A stretch of DNA of 63,882 bases from the NCBI GenBank assembly GCA_002781365.1, contig PETN01000009.1, positions 1 to 63,882 of the forward strand, read 5' to 3'. The notes under the pieces are model-generated. The model saw only the letters and a list, made by a program, of their open reading frames with translations. It had not been told where the DNA came from and did not search any database. The stretch is from Sulfurimonas sp. CG01_land_8_20_14_3_00_36_23. Its GTDB lineage: Bacteria > Campylobacterota > Campylobacteria > Campylobacterales > Sulfurimonadaceae. This document shows positions 53,428 to 62,521 of this stretch, one piece after another (positions within the stretch are counted from its first letter, which is position 1; every line of letters begins with the position of its first letter). Made by a program: the position numbers and the translations under genes.

Positions 53428-55776
53428 TTACCAGATATGATCTATATATTTATAAAAATGGTGTTGTATAGTTAAAGTTTTTCTTTTGTACTCTCTTTTA
53501 CTAATAGTTTCATCTTCAAAATATACAAAATGTCTACATTCATCTTGTACTGTTTGTTCAAAAATTGGTTTAGTTAGTTTCATAAATGTATTGAGTGTCA
53601 TTGTTTGATCTACTAATTTATCTAAGTTTGGAAGACCTTTAGTCAACTCTTCTATCCCATCTTGCCAACCAAGTTGCACATACATATTATCATCTCTTAA
53701 ATAGAGTTTAAAGAGGTACATTGTAGTGCCTTCATTATCAAGCAAACAAGGTAAGTGTACTACTCCATTTTTTTCTATCTTTTTTTGTAAATACTTTATC
53801 TTATTTTTAAGATCTGCTATCTCTTTATTAGAGTTTATAGCAACACTATCTTTTGGTAAACTATTTATTGGTTTATCAATTTTTTCTAAAATAGTATCTA
53901 TATCCTTTATTTTATCCTCTAAATCTTTTTGTTCATTTAATCTATTTATCACAAAATTCAGTTCAGAGATATTTGTATTTTCTTCAGGTGTTGAATATAA
54001 GTTTGAATACAAATCACCTAATTGTTCTGGTGTTGGCACATCTTTTATATTAAATTTATCAAGCGTTGAGCGAATATCTTTATCTGGTTTTAAATTTGGT
54101 TGTTCCATTTTATCTTCGAGATATTTTATAGCCTTATCAATATCTTTATTTAGAGTAGGTTTGCTGCTTTTATTACTTGAAAGTTGATTTTCAATCTTTT
54201 GTATCTCTTTGATACCATCTAAAGCATCCTTCAATTTATATCTATAAACTTTTTCACTAGGAGTATTCAGATCTTTTATATTACTGTTTTTTATATTTTC
54301 TAAATTATCTAGTGCTTTTTCAATCTTCTCTTTATTGATACTTGGATCTTTTAATACACTCCCTTCATTAATCTGTTTTTCTAGCGCTTTAATCTGCTCT
54401 TTTAACTCTTTATCTTGATTCATTGGGTTTAGGCTCTTGTTCAACTCTTTTTTTAAGTTATTGATTTGGTCTTCTAATGGTTTATTGGTTTGGTCTAGTT
54501 TTTGTAAGATATCTTTTGTATTTGGGTCGTATTTTCCTGTTGTATCATTTTTTATCTTTTGTAGGTTATCGAGTGCTTTTTGAAGATTATTTGCGCCTGT
54601 GTTGTTCAACTCTTTTTTTAAGTTATTGATTTGATCTTCTAATGGTTTATTGGTTTGGTCTAATTTTTGTAAGATATCTTTTGTATTTGGGTCGTATTTT
54701 CCTGTTGTGTCATTTTTTATCTTTTGTAGGTTGTCGAGTGCTTTTTGAAGATTATTTGCGCCTGTTTTATCCAACTCTCTTTTTAAGTTATTGATTTGAT
54801 CTTCTAATGGTTTATTACTCTGCTCTGGTTTTTGTAATATATCTTTTGTATTTGGGTCGTATTTTCCTGTTGTGTCATTTTTTATCTTCTGTAGGTTATC
54901 GAGTGCTTTTTGAAGATTGCTTATATCTACTATATATTTTGGTGCATTTAAATTATTTGCTAACTCTCTTTTTAACTTTTCTATCTCAAGTAATAATTTT
55001 TGATTTTCTAAGGTTCTTTTTAATGCCTCTATTTGATTCTCAATTGGCTGATTATTTTGTTTTAAATGTTCCAAAATAGCTTTTGTATTATTGTTATAAT
55101 TAATTTCTAAATTGTGATTCTTACTCAACAAGCTTTTATCAAATTTTTTCAATTCATGATTTATAGCATCCATTTGCTCTTGCAAAGGGGCATCATACTT
55201 ATCAAGTTTTAAAAGTACATATTTTATTTTTTCATTAGCTTTTAACTTTTTTAAATTATTTGATTGAATTAACTTATTCTGATAATTATTTTTTACTTTT
55301 GTTTCCAAATATTGAATTTGTTTATGGAGTGGTTGATTTTGCTGATTGAGTTCATTTAAAGTGTTTATCGTAAGTTTATTATTTATTAAATTCGACACTT
55401 GGATATAGAGTTCATTTTTTTGTTTTAATAAATCATCATAGTTTCTATATGTTCTTAATCTATTTGCATTTTTCATATCATCTAATACTTTGTTTTTCAA
55501 ATAATTAATTCCAGAGTTTTCATCCTTTAAATCATTATTTAATTTTTTGTATTTTTCAATATTTACAATGTCATTGATTTTATTTTCTAAGCTAGGATAG
55601 TTTTTCTTTACAATATCTTCTGTAATCTCTCTTTGAGATTCAACTACTTTATTTAATTCATCTATCTTGTTTGTTTTATAGGACAATTGATATACAAATA
55701 TAAATATACACATAAAAAACAGTGTCAGTATTATCTCTATAATACTAAGATTGAAAACTGATTTGTTGTTATTCAT
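53428..55776 (-). CDS. Large ExbD/ZorB-topology coiled-coil protein, four-gene system component 4
   Basis: 782 aa. A single N-terminal TM (residues ~9-30, NLSIIEIILTLFFMCIFIFV) resembles the TolR/ExbD helix NITPLVDVMLVLL of this genome with Glu14 near the proton-carrying Asp, allowing a one-residue gap. About 630 residues of coiled coil follow, including three 55-residue tandem repeats (NLQKALDNLQKIKNDTTGKY...), and then a globular C-terminal domain (~115 aa, GVVHLPCLLDNEG to HFYKYIDHIW) with Cys residues. It lacks an OmpA peptidoglycan-binding domain. Topology suggests the coiled coil lies in the periplasm. No family recognised for the C-terminus. It is co-transcribed with the MotA/ExbB-like gene upstream (11-bp gap). 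Confidence 0.8.
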   Translation of the reverse strand: MNNNKSVFNLSIIEIILTLFFMCIFIFVYQLSYKTNKIDELNKVVESQREITEDIVKKNYPSLENKINDIVNIEKYKKLNNDLKDENSGINYLKNKVLDDMKNANRLRTYRNYDDLLKQKNELYIQVSNLINNKLTINTLNELNQQNQPLHKQIQYLETKVKNNYQNKLIQSNNLKKLKANEKIKYVLLKLDKYDAPLQEQMDAINHELKKFDKSLLSKNHNLEINYNNNTKAILEHLKQNNQPIENQIEALKRTLENQKLLLEIEKLKRELANNLNAPKYIVDISNLQKALDNLQKIKNDTTGKYDPNTKDILQKPEQSNKPLEDQINNLKRELDKTGANNLQKALDNLQKIKNDTTGKYDPNTKDILQKLDQTNKPLEDQINNLKKELNNTGANNLQKALDNLQKIKNDTTGKYDPNTKDILQKLDQTNKPLEDQINNLKKELNKSLNPMNQDKELKEQIKALEKQINEGSVLKDPSINKEKIEKALDNLENIKNSNIKDLNTPSEKVYRYKLKDALDGIKEIQKIENQLSSNKSSKPTLNKDIDKAIKYLEDKMEQPNLKPDKDIRSTLDKFNIKDVPTPEQLGDLYSNLYSTPEENTNISELNFVINRLNEQKDLEDKIKDIDTILEKIDKPINSLPKDSVAINSNKEIADLKNKIKYLQKKIEKNGVVHLPCLLDNEGTTMYLFKLYLRDDNMYVQLGWQDGIEELTKGLPNLDKLVDQTMTLNTFMKLTKPIFEQTVQDECRHFVYFEDETISKREYKRKTLTIQHHFYKYIDHIW
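54424..54918 (-). repeat. Three tandem 165-bp repeats inside the coiled-coil gene
   Basis: The period is exactly 165 bp (55 codons); for example the same segment recurs at 54456, 54621 and 54786. Copies differ by few bases (LQKPEQSNKPLED in the first, LQKLDQTNKPLED in the others), so the expansion is recent. Such repeats let length vary by slippage or recombination. Confidence 0.95.
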
Positions 55777-55787
55777 ATACTTTAAAG

Positions 55788-56543
55788 CTACTTAGGGCTT
55801 TTTTTAATTTGTGCACCAAATTCAGTAATTACTTTTTTTTGATTATCTATAACTTCTTCATACTCTTCACTTTTTTTCTTTACTTTTTCATATTCTGTAG
55901 AGAGTATTTTCGTTTGCTTTTTATGTGTATTTTCCATGTTTAGGGTTATATTTTTTATAGAATCATTAAAAGTTTTTATAGTAGATTTAAAATCTTCATC
56001 AAGTAATTTTTTAAATTGCTCTAATGCCTCTTGTGTTGACTCAACAAGAATTGTCATTCTTACATCAATCATTTGTGAAAATACTTTATTTTTTTGCATA
56101 TTGTCAAGTAGTATTTCATTCATCATACGCATCTTATCAGAGATTGATTGATTGATTATCTCTTTATTAGATTCATTTGTTGGTATAAAATTAGCTAAAT
56201 ATACCCTAGCAAGAAGACCCATGAGAGTAGTTATCATAGATACACCAAAATTATTTATAATGTTGTCTATATCATATGAATTTGAAACTGTCCCAATCAA
56301 CGAAACAAGTATAGACATCAGAGTAAACATAAAACCTAAGTAATAATTACTATCAGCTAATTGCTCCATAGAAATTTGTCTCTTTCTTGTATTTAAATAA
56401 AGAGTTGTAAAAAAATATATCAACATTATCAAGATAGAGAGAATAATGGTTATTAAGTAGTAACCGCTGTAGTTTCCATATACAATCAGAAAACCACCAA
56501 GAATAAAAGTTAATACAAATATATTTTTTATTTCAGAAAACAT
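55788..56543 (-). CDS. MotA/TolQ/ExbB-like proton channel subunit, four-gene system component 3
   Basis: 251 aa, four TM helices (about 7-24, 28-50, 66-86, 97-119) followed by a long cytoplasmic coiled coil (125-248). YLGFMFTLMSILVSLIGTVSNS and NNFGVSMITTLMGLLARVYL align in pattern with GLFGTVVSIL and GVSDALIATASGIFVAI of the TolQ at 11.1 kb. It is a divergent channel subunit, with the coiled-coil tail recalling ZorA of Zorya. It is 9 bp downstream of the vWA-like gene. Confidence 0.75.
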   Translation of the reverse strand: MFSEIKNIFVLTFILGGFLIVYGNYSGYYLITIILSILIMLIYFFTTLYLNTRKRQISMEQLADSNYYLGFMFTLMSILVSLIGTVSNSYDIDNIINNFGVSMITTLMGLLARVYLANFIPTNESNKEIINQSISDKMRMMNEILLDNMQKNKVFSQMIDVRMTILVESTQEALEQFKKLLDEDFKSTIKTFNDSIKNITLNMENTHKKQTKILSTEYEKVKKKSEEYEEVIDNQKKVITEFGAQIKKSPK

Positions 56544-56552
56544 AATCTTATA

Positions 56553-57386
56553 TTAGCCTTCTACTCTTTTAATAACAACATTTTTACTTCCTGATTCAGT
56601 AAAATATTTTTTCCAAAAATCCAGATATTCATCATTTAAATACTCTTCACGACCATTTCTTCGCATAAACATTAAGTTGACATCCACATTGTCAAATTTT
56701 GTATATACCTTTTGACGATACGTTGTAGTCCAGAAATTTTTTATTTTATTGCGAAAAAATGAATAATCATCCGAGTGCTGTATAAAGTCTGAAATAATCG
56801 TAAATCTTGTCTTAGTTCCCTCTTTACTCTTTTTAATGGATGCATTATTTATCATTTGAACTGTTTCAAAAATAGGAGATTTATCTGCAGTTTTTTGATT
56901 TGTATCAAAATCTGTTAAAATATTATTTAATGGTTTGTAAAGTTTATCTTCCCATTTTTTCTTTATCATCGCTTGATTTCCAAAAGCGGCATCAACATTT
57001 TCACCTTTTCCAGGATTACAAACTTCCATTAAAGGTTTTACTCCAGCAACAACACTATTTGTAATAAAGTAAAATTGAAGTTGTTCATCAAGTTCTAAGT
57101 TTTCCACTTCTTTTTCTATAGTTTGTCTTATCGTCTTATGCTGAATAAGACTGTATCTACCAGTGATGTCGAGTAATATAATATGCTTATTATAGTTTCC
57201 ATCCACTTTACATAAATTATCTTTATTTCTTGGTACTTGTTCAGATGAAACAGATACATACATATAGATAATTGCACTAAATACTATACCAACTGCAGAT
57301 ATGATTAAGATACCTGCTAAATTACCACTGTTTTTTTTGGCTCTTTTTGTATTACTACTTGGTCTATTATTTATCTTTTTAGACAT
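56553..57386 (-). CDS. Membrane-anchored von Willebrand A-like protein, four-gene system component 2
   Basis: 277 aa: basic N-terminus (1-20), one TM (about 24-46, AGILIISAVGIVFSAIIYMYV), then a domain with HIILLDITGRYS (68-79), a degenerate MIDAS-like DxTxxxS strand-loop, KTIRQTIEKEVENL and RFTIISDFIQHSDDYSFF. The fold looks like vWA; metal binding may be lost. It should lie outside the inner membrane. No named family. It follows the 453-aa protein gene with no gap. Confidence 0.7.
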   Translation of the reverse strand: MSKKINNRPSSNTKRAKKNSGNLAGILIISAVGIVFSAIIYMYVSVSSEQVPRNKDNLCKVDGNYNKHIILLDITGRYSLIQHKTIRQTIEKEVENLELDEQLQFYFITNSVVAGVKPLMEVCNPGKGENVDAAFGNQAMIKKKWEDKLYKPLNNILTDFDTNQKTADKSPIFETVQMINNASIKKSKEGTKTRFTIISDFIQHSDDYSFFRNKIKNFWTTTYRQKVYTKFDNVDVNLMFMRRNGREEYLNDEYLDFWKKYFTESGSKNVVIKRVEG

Positions 57387-58748
57387 TTACATAGTCTCAC
57401 TTTTCGTATTCTCTTTTAACTCTTCAATAATTTTACGAATATTTGTTTTTGCTTCGAGTTCATATTCTGGTATTTTTTGAATTGCAGACTCTAATAAAAC
57501 AGTTTTTTCTTTATTATCAATGTAAACAAACTCTACACGTGATGGATTAAACTCTACCTCATTATCAAAATAGGCTGGTTTAGGTGTTGTTCTCATATCG
57601 CTATTCATTGATCTGTAACTTTTAACAGCAGTAATTGCTAAATTTTTTATGGAACTTACATGTTCATTGTATTTATTTTCTAATTTTTGCTTTGCAATAT
57701 GTATATCTTGTATCTCTTCATATGTTTGCGTAGCTTCTGTTTTGAGTAACTCTATTTTTTGATTGATAGTTTTAGTCATCTCATGTTCATCATCGAGTAA
57801 AACAAAATTCAATGCATCATACTCTTGTTTTATTTTATTAAACTTTTGAGTTATCTCACCATAACCTGGGTATGGATCTTTTAGTTTGTATAAATCTATT
57901 ATTAATACAACAAAAAATAAAAATCCCATAACAACTAATATATAAGACTCAAAATCTATTAAAACAAAAGGACTTGAACTAAAGTTTAATACAGAAAAAG
58001 CATACGCATTCTCAAAATCTATTCTTAAAGCATCTCTATAGTGACCAACAAGAAAATGAAAACAGACTGTAGCAACAATTAATATACCACTTAAAAGTGT
58101 ATATCCTAATTTTTCTATACTACTGTTTGATATAAGATTTCTTCTTCTAATTAACAAGACAACTAAATTTGCTACTAATACATTAATCATTACAATAACA
58201 AAGGCTTGTACAATTCCACCTAATAAACCTAATTCACTCCCTTTTGCAAAAAAACTAGCATTGAGTACAGATTCTGCAAATACAATGACAAGTACAATAG
58301 CCCAATTAAGTAGTGGTTTAGTAGATGATTGCTCTTGTCTTATGAGCTTATGTTCACTTTTAAAGCTATATAAGTCTTTCTTAGCCAGATTGTATTCTTG
58401 TTGAATTATGTCAGATTCACTTGAGTTTTTACGTATATTATATTGATATTCACTTCTAAAAGTTTCATGTATCAGTTTTAGACTTTCAATATTTGAGATA
58501 GCTTTGGTAACTTTTGTCATCAACTGTTTAAATACAGAAAATTTATCATAAACAAGGTCGTTTGCCTTTTGCACTTCTCTCTCACAAAAAGAGATGATAC
58601 TTCTTTCTGTATCATCCAAATTCATCGAATCACTCTTTGGTTCTTCTTCCATTGCTGCTTGTTTTGCAGCAGAAGATATTCGCAATATTTGATCTAGCTC
58701 ACCATTTGTTATAAGTTTAAAATCTGCTATTAAATTTCTATCCATCAC
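57387..58748 (-). CDS. Four-TM coiled-coil membrane protein, four-gene system component 1
   Basis: 453 aa. The N-terminal 140 residues are helical (EREVQKANDLVYDKFSVF), then TMs at about 147-168, 175-200, 214-235 and 267-287, a DPYPGYGEI motif, and a cytoplasmic helical C-terminus. Start: GTG 58748 or ATG 58745; AAGG lies close upstream. I know no family. As the first gene of the operon it carries the promoter region (two TATAAT at 58786 and 58794). Confidence 0.65.
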   Translation of the reverse strand: MMDRNLIADFKLITNGELDQILRISSAAKQAAMEEEPKSDSMNLDDTERSIISFCEREVQKANDLVYDKFSVFKQLMTKVTKAISNIESLKLIHETFRSEYQYNIRKNSSESDIIQQEYNLAKKDLYSFKSEHKLIRQEQSSTKPLLNWAIVLVIVFAESVLNASFFAKGSELGLLGGIVQAFVIVMINVLVANLVVLLIRRRNLISNSSIEKLGYTLLSGILIVATVCFHFLVGHYRDALRIDFENAYAFSVLNFSSSPFVLIDFESYILVVMGFLFFVVLIIDLYKLKDPYPGYGEITQKFNKIKQEYDALNFVLLDDEHEMTKTINQKIELLKTEATQTYEEIQDIHIAKQKLENKYNEHVSSIKNLAITAVKSYRSMNSDMRTTPKPAYFDNEVEFNPSRVEFVYIDNKEKTVLLESAIQKIPEYELEAKTNIRKIIEELKENTKSETM

Positions 58749-58780
58749 CTTAAAACTCCCATATTGTTTTTTAGTTATTT

Positions 58781-58794
58781 ATTATAACATTATA
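58781..58794 (-). promoter_or_regulatory. Probable promoter region of the four-gene operon
   Basis: Two overlapping-phase TATAAT hexamers on the minus strand (58794-58789 and 58786-58781), 33-45 bp before the first gene. The AT-rich gap to rny is 126 bp; no clear -35. Confidence 0.4.
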
Positions 58795-58874
58795 TCCTTG
58801 TATCATTCACTATTTTTGTTATAATTTATATTCCATTTTATGATTCCAAATTTTTATTTTTAGAACAGAAACAG

Positions 58875-60446
58875 TTATTTTGCAAACTCTATTGCTCTAC
58901 TCTCACGAATCACATTTACTTTTATCTCACCTGGATATTGAACTCTCTCTTCTATCTCTTTAGCTATCTCTTTCGCCATTAAAATAGACTCGTCATCATT
59001 TATCAAAGTAGCGTTGACTATAACTCTAATTTCCCTACCAGCATTGATTGCGTACGCCTGCTTCACACCGATATGTTCAGAAGCTATCTCTTCTATCTCC
59101 GTTACACGCTTTAAGAAGCTTTCTAACACTTCTCTTCTAGCACCTGGTCGAGCAGCTGAGAGTGCATCTGCGGCACATACTGCACCACACTCTACAGACT
59201 CAATCTCTTGCTGTCCATGATGTGCATAGATTGCATTGATTACAACACTATGTTCATTATAACGATTGCAAATCTCAGCACCTAAATCCACATGATTTCC
59301 ATTGTGTTCATGTGTAAGTGCCTTTCCTATATCATGAAGCAATCCTGCCCTTTTTGCAAGTCTAGCATCTCCGCCCATCTCTGCTGCCATCACGCCTGCA
59401 AGATGTGCCACTTCAAGCGTATGTGCCAAAGCATTTTGCCCATAACTCGCACGGTATCTTAAACGTCCAATAAGACGAATCAGTTCTGGATTCATAACAC
59501 CAATATCCATATCCGCAACAAGTTCTTCGCCTTCGCTCAGTATGGACTCTTCAAAATCATCGGAGACTTTTTGAAAGATCTCTTCGATTCTAGCTGGCTG
59601 TATTCTTCCATCTTCTATAAGGAGTTCTAAAGTCTTTGTCGCAATTGCACGACGGTAGAGATTAAAACTGCTTACTACGATTGCATTAGGAGTATCGTCA
59701 ATGATAATATCAACACCCATAAGTGTCTCAAGCGCTTTAATATTTCTTCCCTCTTTACCAATGATTCTTCCCTTTAACTCATCATTGTCAAGATGGACTA
59801 AATTGCTCAGTCTCTCGGATGCAAATTCTCCTGCAAAACGGCTTGTTGCCTGCGCTAAAATATAGCTTGCCCTCTTCTTTGCTTCTCTTTTTGCCTCGTT
59901 TTCACAGCGTCTTACGATATGTGAAATCTCTGCTCTTGATTTCTCTTCCACTTTTTGAAAAAGAATCGCTTTTGCCTCTTCTTCTGTCATTCCAGCACTA
60001 TGTTCTATAGCATGCACTGCTTCATCTATCTTATCTTCGTAGCGTTTTTTTAATGTATTTAAAGATTTTTCATTTCTTTCTAAATCAACTCTTTTGGCTT
60101 TTGTAACACTATTTTCTTCCTGAAGTCTTTTCTCTTCATTCTGCTTATAGCGTTTAAAATTTTGTTCTTTAAAAGTAACATCATGTTCTCTCTGACTCAG
60201 GTCTGCTTTAGCTCTCTCTTTAGCACTGTCATAGTGCCTCATAGCTTCTAATTCAATCTCTTGAGACTTAAGATTTGACTTTTGCAATAGAATATGCGCT
60301 TCACTCTCTATCGCACTTGCCTTTGCTTTTGCGTGTTCTATATAAATTTCAAAATTAGCACTAGTAATTTTTTTAGAGATGAGAAAACCGATAAGTCCAC
60401 TAAAGGTAGCAACGCCACCCCCTAGTAAAATTTCGTTTAACATCAC
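58875..60446 (-). CDS. rny: Ribonuclease Y
   Basis: 523 aa: N-terminal TM (LLGGGVATFSGLIGFLISKK), long coiled coil (30-200), KH domain (GRIIGKEGRNIKALETLMGVDIIIDDTPNAI) and HD domain (LLHDIGKALTHEHNGNHVDLGAEI). It is the membrane-tethered endonuclease that starts mRNA decay. It lies 6 bp from the next gene and forms its unit. Confidence 0.97.
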   Translation of the reverse strand: MMLNEILLGGGVATFSGLIGFLISKKITSANFEIYIEHAKAKASAIESEAHILLQKSNLKSQEIELEAMRHYDSAKERAKADLSQREHDVTFKEQNFKRYKQNEEKRLQEENSVTKAKRVDLERNEKSLNTLKKRYEDKIDEAVHAIEHSAGMTEEEAKAILFQKVEEKSRAEISHIVRRCENEAKREAKKRASYILAQATSRFAGEFASERLSNLVHLDNDELKGRIIGKEGRNIKALETLMGVDIIIDDTPNAIVVSSFNLYRRAIATKTLELLIEDGRIQPARIEEIFQKVSDDFEESILSEGEELVADMDIGVMNPELIRLIGRLRYRASYGQNALAHTLEVAHLAGVMAAEMGGDARLAKRAGLLHDIGKALTHEHNGNHVDLGAEICNRYNEHSVVINAIYAHHGQQEIESVECGAVCAADALSAARPGARREVLESFLKRVTEIEEIASEHIGVKQAYAINAGREIRVIVNATLINDDESILMAKEIAKEIEERVQYPGEIKVNVIRESRAIEFAK

Positions 60447-60452
60447 TTGTTC

Positions 60453-61019
60453 CTATGAATTAATTCTAGCCTTAGGAAGTATTCTTACCTTTGGTGTCAA
60501 TAGTAAATCACATCGAATGTCATAAACATCACAGATGGACTCGTTTGTATAACAGAACTCAGTTTGTATAAATATTGTGTATGGCCTCTTTTGTAATTTT
60601 GCAAAGAAACGATCATACATCCCTTTTCCAAATCCTATTCTTTGTAAATTTCTATCTATTCCAACTGCAGGTACTATAGCTATATCAATTTTTTTTATAT
60701 TTTTAAATGTATTACCCGCTTCAAAAATCCCAAATTTACTCTGTTTGAGCGGCAATCTAAATGGTACCATCTTAAAACTTTCGCCTTGCATAAATGGTAA
60801 ATATATCTCACTACTTTTTCTCATTTTCAGTAGTGTTTTCGTTATATTTGCTTCAAAAGGTAACGGGTAGTAAAAAAGTATTTTTTTATGTTTATACTTT
60901 TTTAACTCTTTACTCAGTGCTAAGTTTAGCATAGCATCGCGATAAAACTTGTTGTGTTGTGCGCAATTTTTAATCTTTTTTAAACATTTATCTCTAAATA
61001 GTGGCTTTGTAATACTCAT
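60453..61019 (-). CDS. 5-formyltetrahydrofolate cyclo-ligase
   Basis: 188 aa. YYPLPFEANIT, LPFMQGESFKMVPF and IAIVPAVGIDRNLQRIGFGKGMYDRFF (ATP/folate site) are diagnostic. It converts 5-formyl-THF to 5,10-methenyl-THF. Upstream of rny on the same strand. Confidence 0.92.
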   Translation of the reverse strand: MSITKPLFRDKCLKKIKNCAQHNKFYRDAMLNLALSKELKKYKHKKILFYYPLPFEANITKTLLKMRKSSEIYLPFMQGESFKMVPFRLPLKQSKFGIFEAGNTFKNIKKIDIAIVPAVGIDRNLQRIGFGKGMYDRFFAKLQKRPYTIFIQTEFCYTNESICDVYDIRCDLLLTPKVRILPKARINS

Positions 61020-61035
61020 ATTAAATCTTTATAGT

Positions 61036-61041
61036 TATAAT
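61036..61041 (+). promoter_or_regulatory. -10 element of the thioredoxin-ftsY-cyclase genes
   Basis: TATAAT 42 bp before the ATG at 61083, in the divergent gap from the cyclo-ligase gene. Three genes follow with gaps of 0-2 bp. Confidence 0.4.
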
Positions 61042-61082
61042 TTCTCATATTCTACATAAATTAAATAAAAAAAGGTTCCTTA

Positions 61083-61634
61083 ATGTTCAAAAAAGCTCTA
61101 CTCCCTGCTCTACTTACACTTCTCCTCTTTCAAGGATGTTCAAAAGATAAAACAGAAGATGCAAACAGTCTCATTTCTGTAGATGAAAATGTATTGACTG
61201 CCTTGGATGGGAGAAAATTAAAAGTAACAAAGCAAGCTAGTAATTTTATTTTAGAGAACACAAAAGGAAAAGTTGTTATTTTTGATATTTTTGCTACATG
61301 GTGTCCACCTTGCCAAGCAGCAGCTACACACTTATCTTCACTTCAAGAAAAGTATAAAGATGACCTAATCATCATAGGTGTAACTATCGAGGACAATGTC
61401 TCAAACGAAAAGCTTCTAGAGTTTAGAAAAGAGTACGGAGCAGATTACACTTTAGTAAACTCAGAGCAAAACCTTCTTTTAATCAATAAAATTGTGAGTG
61501 ATATTGGGTTAGGTGACCGCTACCCTATCCCTGTAATGGTTATTTATAAAGATGGAAAATATGTAAACCACTTCATTGGAGCGATTCAAGAAGAGTTTGT
61601 TGAGAGTGAGATTAAACAAGCTCTAGGAAAATAA
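61083..61634 (+). CDS. TlpA-like thioredoxin lipoprotein
   Basis: 183 aa. Lipobox LLLFQGCSKD (Cys19), then a TlpA/AhpC fold with FDIFATWCPPCQAAATHL (CPPC pair) and IPVMVIYKDGKYV (cis-Pro). It is a membrane-tethered periplasmic thiol reductant, often serving cytochrome c maturation. It runs directly into ftsY. Confidence 0.9.
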   Translation: MFKKALLPALLTLLLFQGCSKDKTEDANSLISVDENVLTALDGRKLKVTKQASNFILENTKGKVVIFDIFATWCPPCQAAATHLSSLQEKYKDDLIIIGVTIEDNVSNEKLLEFRKEYGADYTLVNSEQNLLLINKIVSDIGLGDRYPIPVMVIYKDGKYVNHFIGAIQEEFVESEIKQALGK

Positions 61635-62519
61635 ATGTTTGGATTTATAAAAAAATCACTTGGAAAAACTGTTGAAGCAATCAAGACAGTCGTTCCAAAA
61701 AAAAAGAGTTTTCTTACTAAAGATGAACTCGAAAATGTTTTACTAGAAGCGGATGTTGAATACGCTTTAGTTGAACTCATCCTAGAGCAAACCTATCAAG
61801 AAAAAATCACGAGAGAAATACTTCGCTCCAAACTTTTAGCAACACTTGCATACACAACCTATAAAGAACCAGAGTTTACAGCTCCTTTTGTAGAGCTTAT
61901 CGTTGGTGTCAATGGTGCTGGAAAAACTACAACTATTTCAAAACTGGCAAGTCGCTACAAAAATGAGGGCAAAAAAGTGATGCTTGGCGCGGGAGACACT
62001 TTTCGTGCGGCTGCAATAGAGCAACTCACACTTTGGGCAAATAAGCTTGAGATTCCTATTGTTTCATCCAAGCAGGGACATGACTCTTCTGCTGTTGCAT
62101 ACGACACAATAGACTCAGCAAAATCGAAGGGCTTTGACCATGTTATCATCGATACTGCAGGAAGACTTCACACGCAAACCAACCTCGCCAATGAGCTTAA
62201 AAAAATAAAACGAATCTGTGATAAAGCACATAATGGCGCACCACACAGAACTCTTTTGATTATAGACGGAACTCAGGGAAATTCAGCGATTGCCCAAGCA
62301 AAAGCTTTCAATGAGATGATTGGAATCGATGGAATTATTATTACCAAACTTGATGGAACAGCAAAAGGAGGAAGTGTTTTCAGTATAGCGTATGCGCTTG
62401 AACTCCCTATACTCTATGTAGGGACAGGTGAACAGCCCGAACATCTCACTAAGTTTGACAAGTATGAGTTTGTTGATGGTCTACTTGATGCTCTATTTAT
62501 AGAAGAGACAAAGGAATAA
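61635..62519 (+). CDS. ftsY: Signal recognition particle receptor FtsY
   Basis: 294 aa: helical N domain followed by the SRP GTPase G domain: [15 protein letters not shown] (G1), [26 protein letters not shown] (G3), [10 protein letters not shown] (G4). The acidic A domain of E. coli FtsY is absent, so an N-terminal amphipathic helix ([17 protein letters not shown]) probably anchors it. Confidence 0.96.
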   Translation: MFGFIKKSLGKTVEAIKTVVPKKKSFLTKDELENVLLEADVEYALVELILEQTYQEKITREILRSKLLATLAYTTYKEPEFTAPFVELIVGVNGAGKTTTISKLASRYKNEGKKVMLGAGDTFRAAAIEQLTLWANKLEIPIVSSKQGHDSSAVAYDTIDSAKSKGFDHVIIDTAGRLHTQTNLANELKKIKRICDKAHNGAPHRTLLIIDGTQGNSAIAQAKAFNEMIGIDGIIITKLDGTAKGGSVFSIAYALELPILYVGTGEQPEHLTKFDKYEFVDGLLDALFIEETKE

Positions 62520-62521
62520 CA

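Noticed and set aside
53726-54187. 153-aa plus-strand frame antisense to the coiled-coil gene
   Set aside because: It mirrors a low-complexity Lys/Asn/Asp-rich coding strand, has no ribosome binding site and looks like a shadow.
53428-58748. Calling the operon Zorya
   Set aside because: No ZorC, helicase ZorD or nuclease ZorE is present, and the ExbD-like protein has no OmpA domain; only the general idea of an ion-driven pair is shared.
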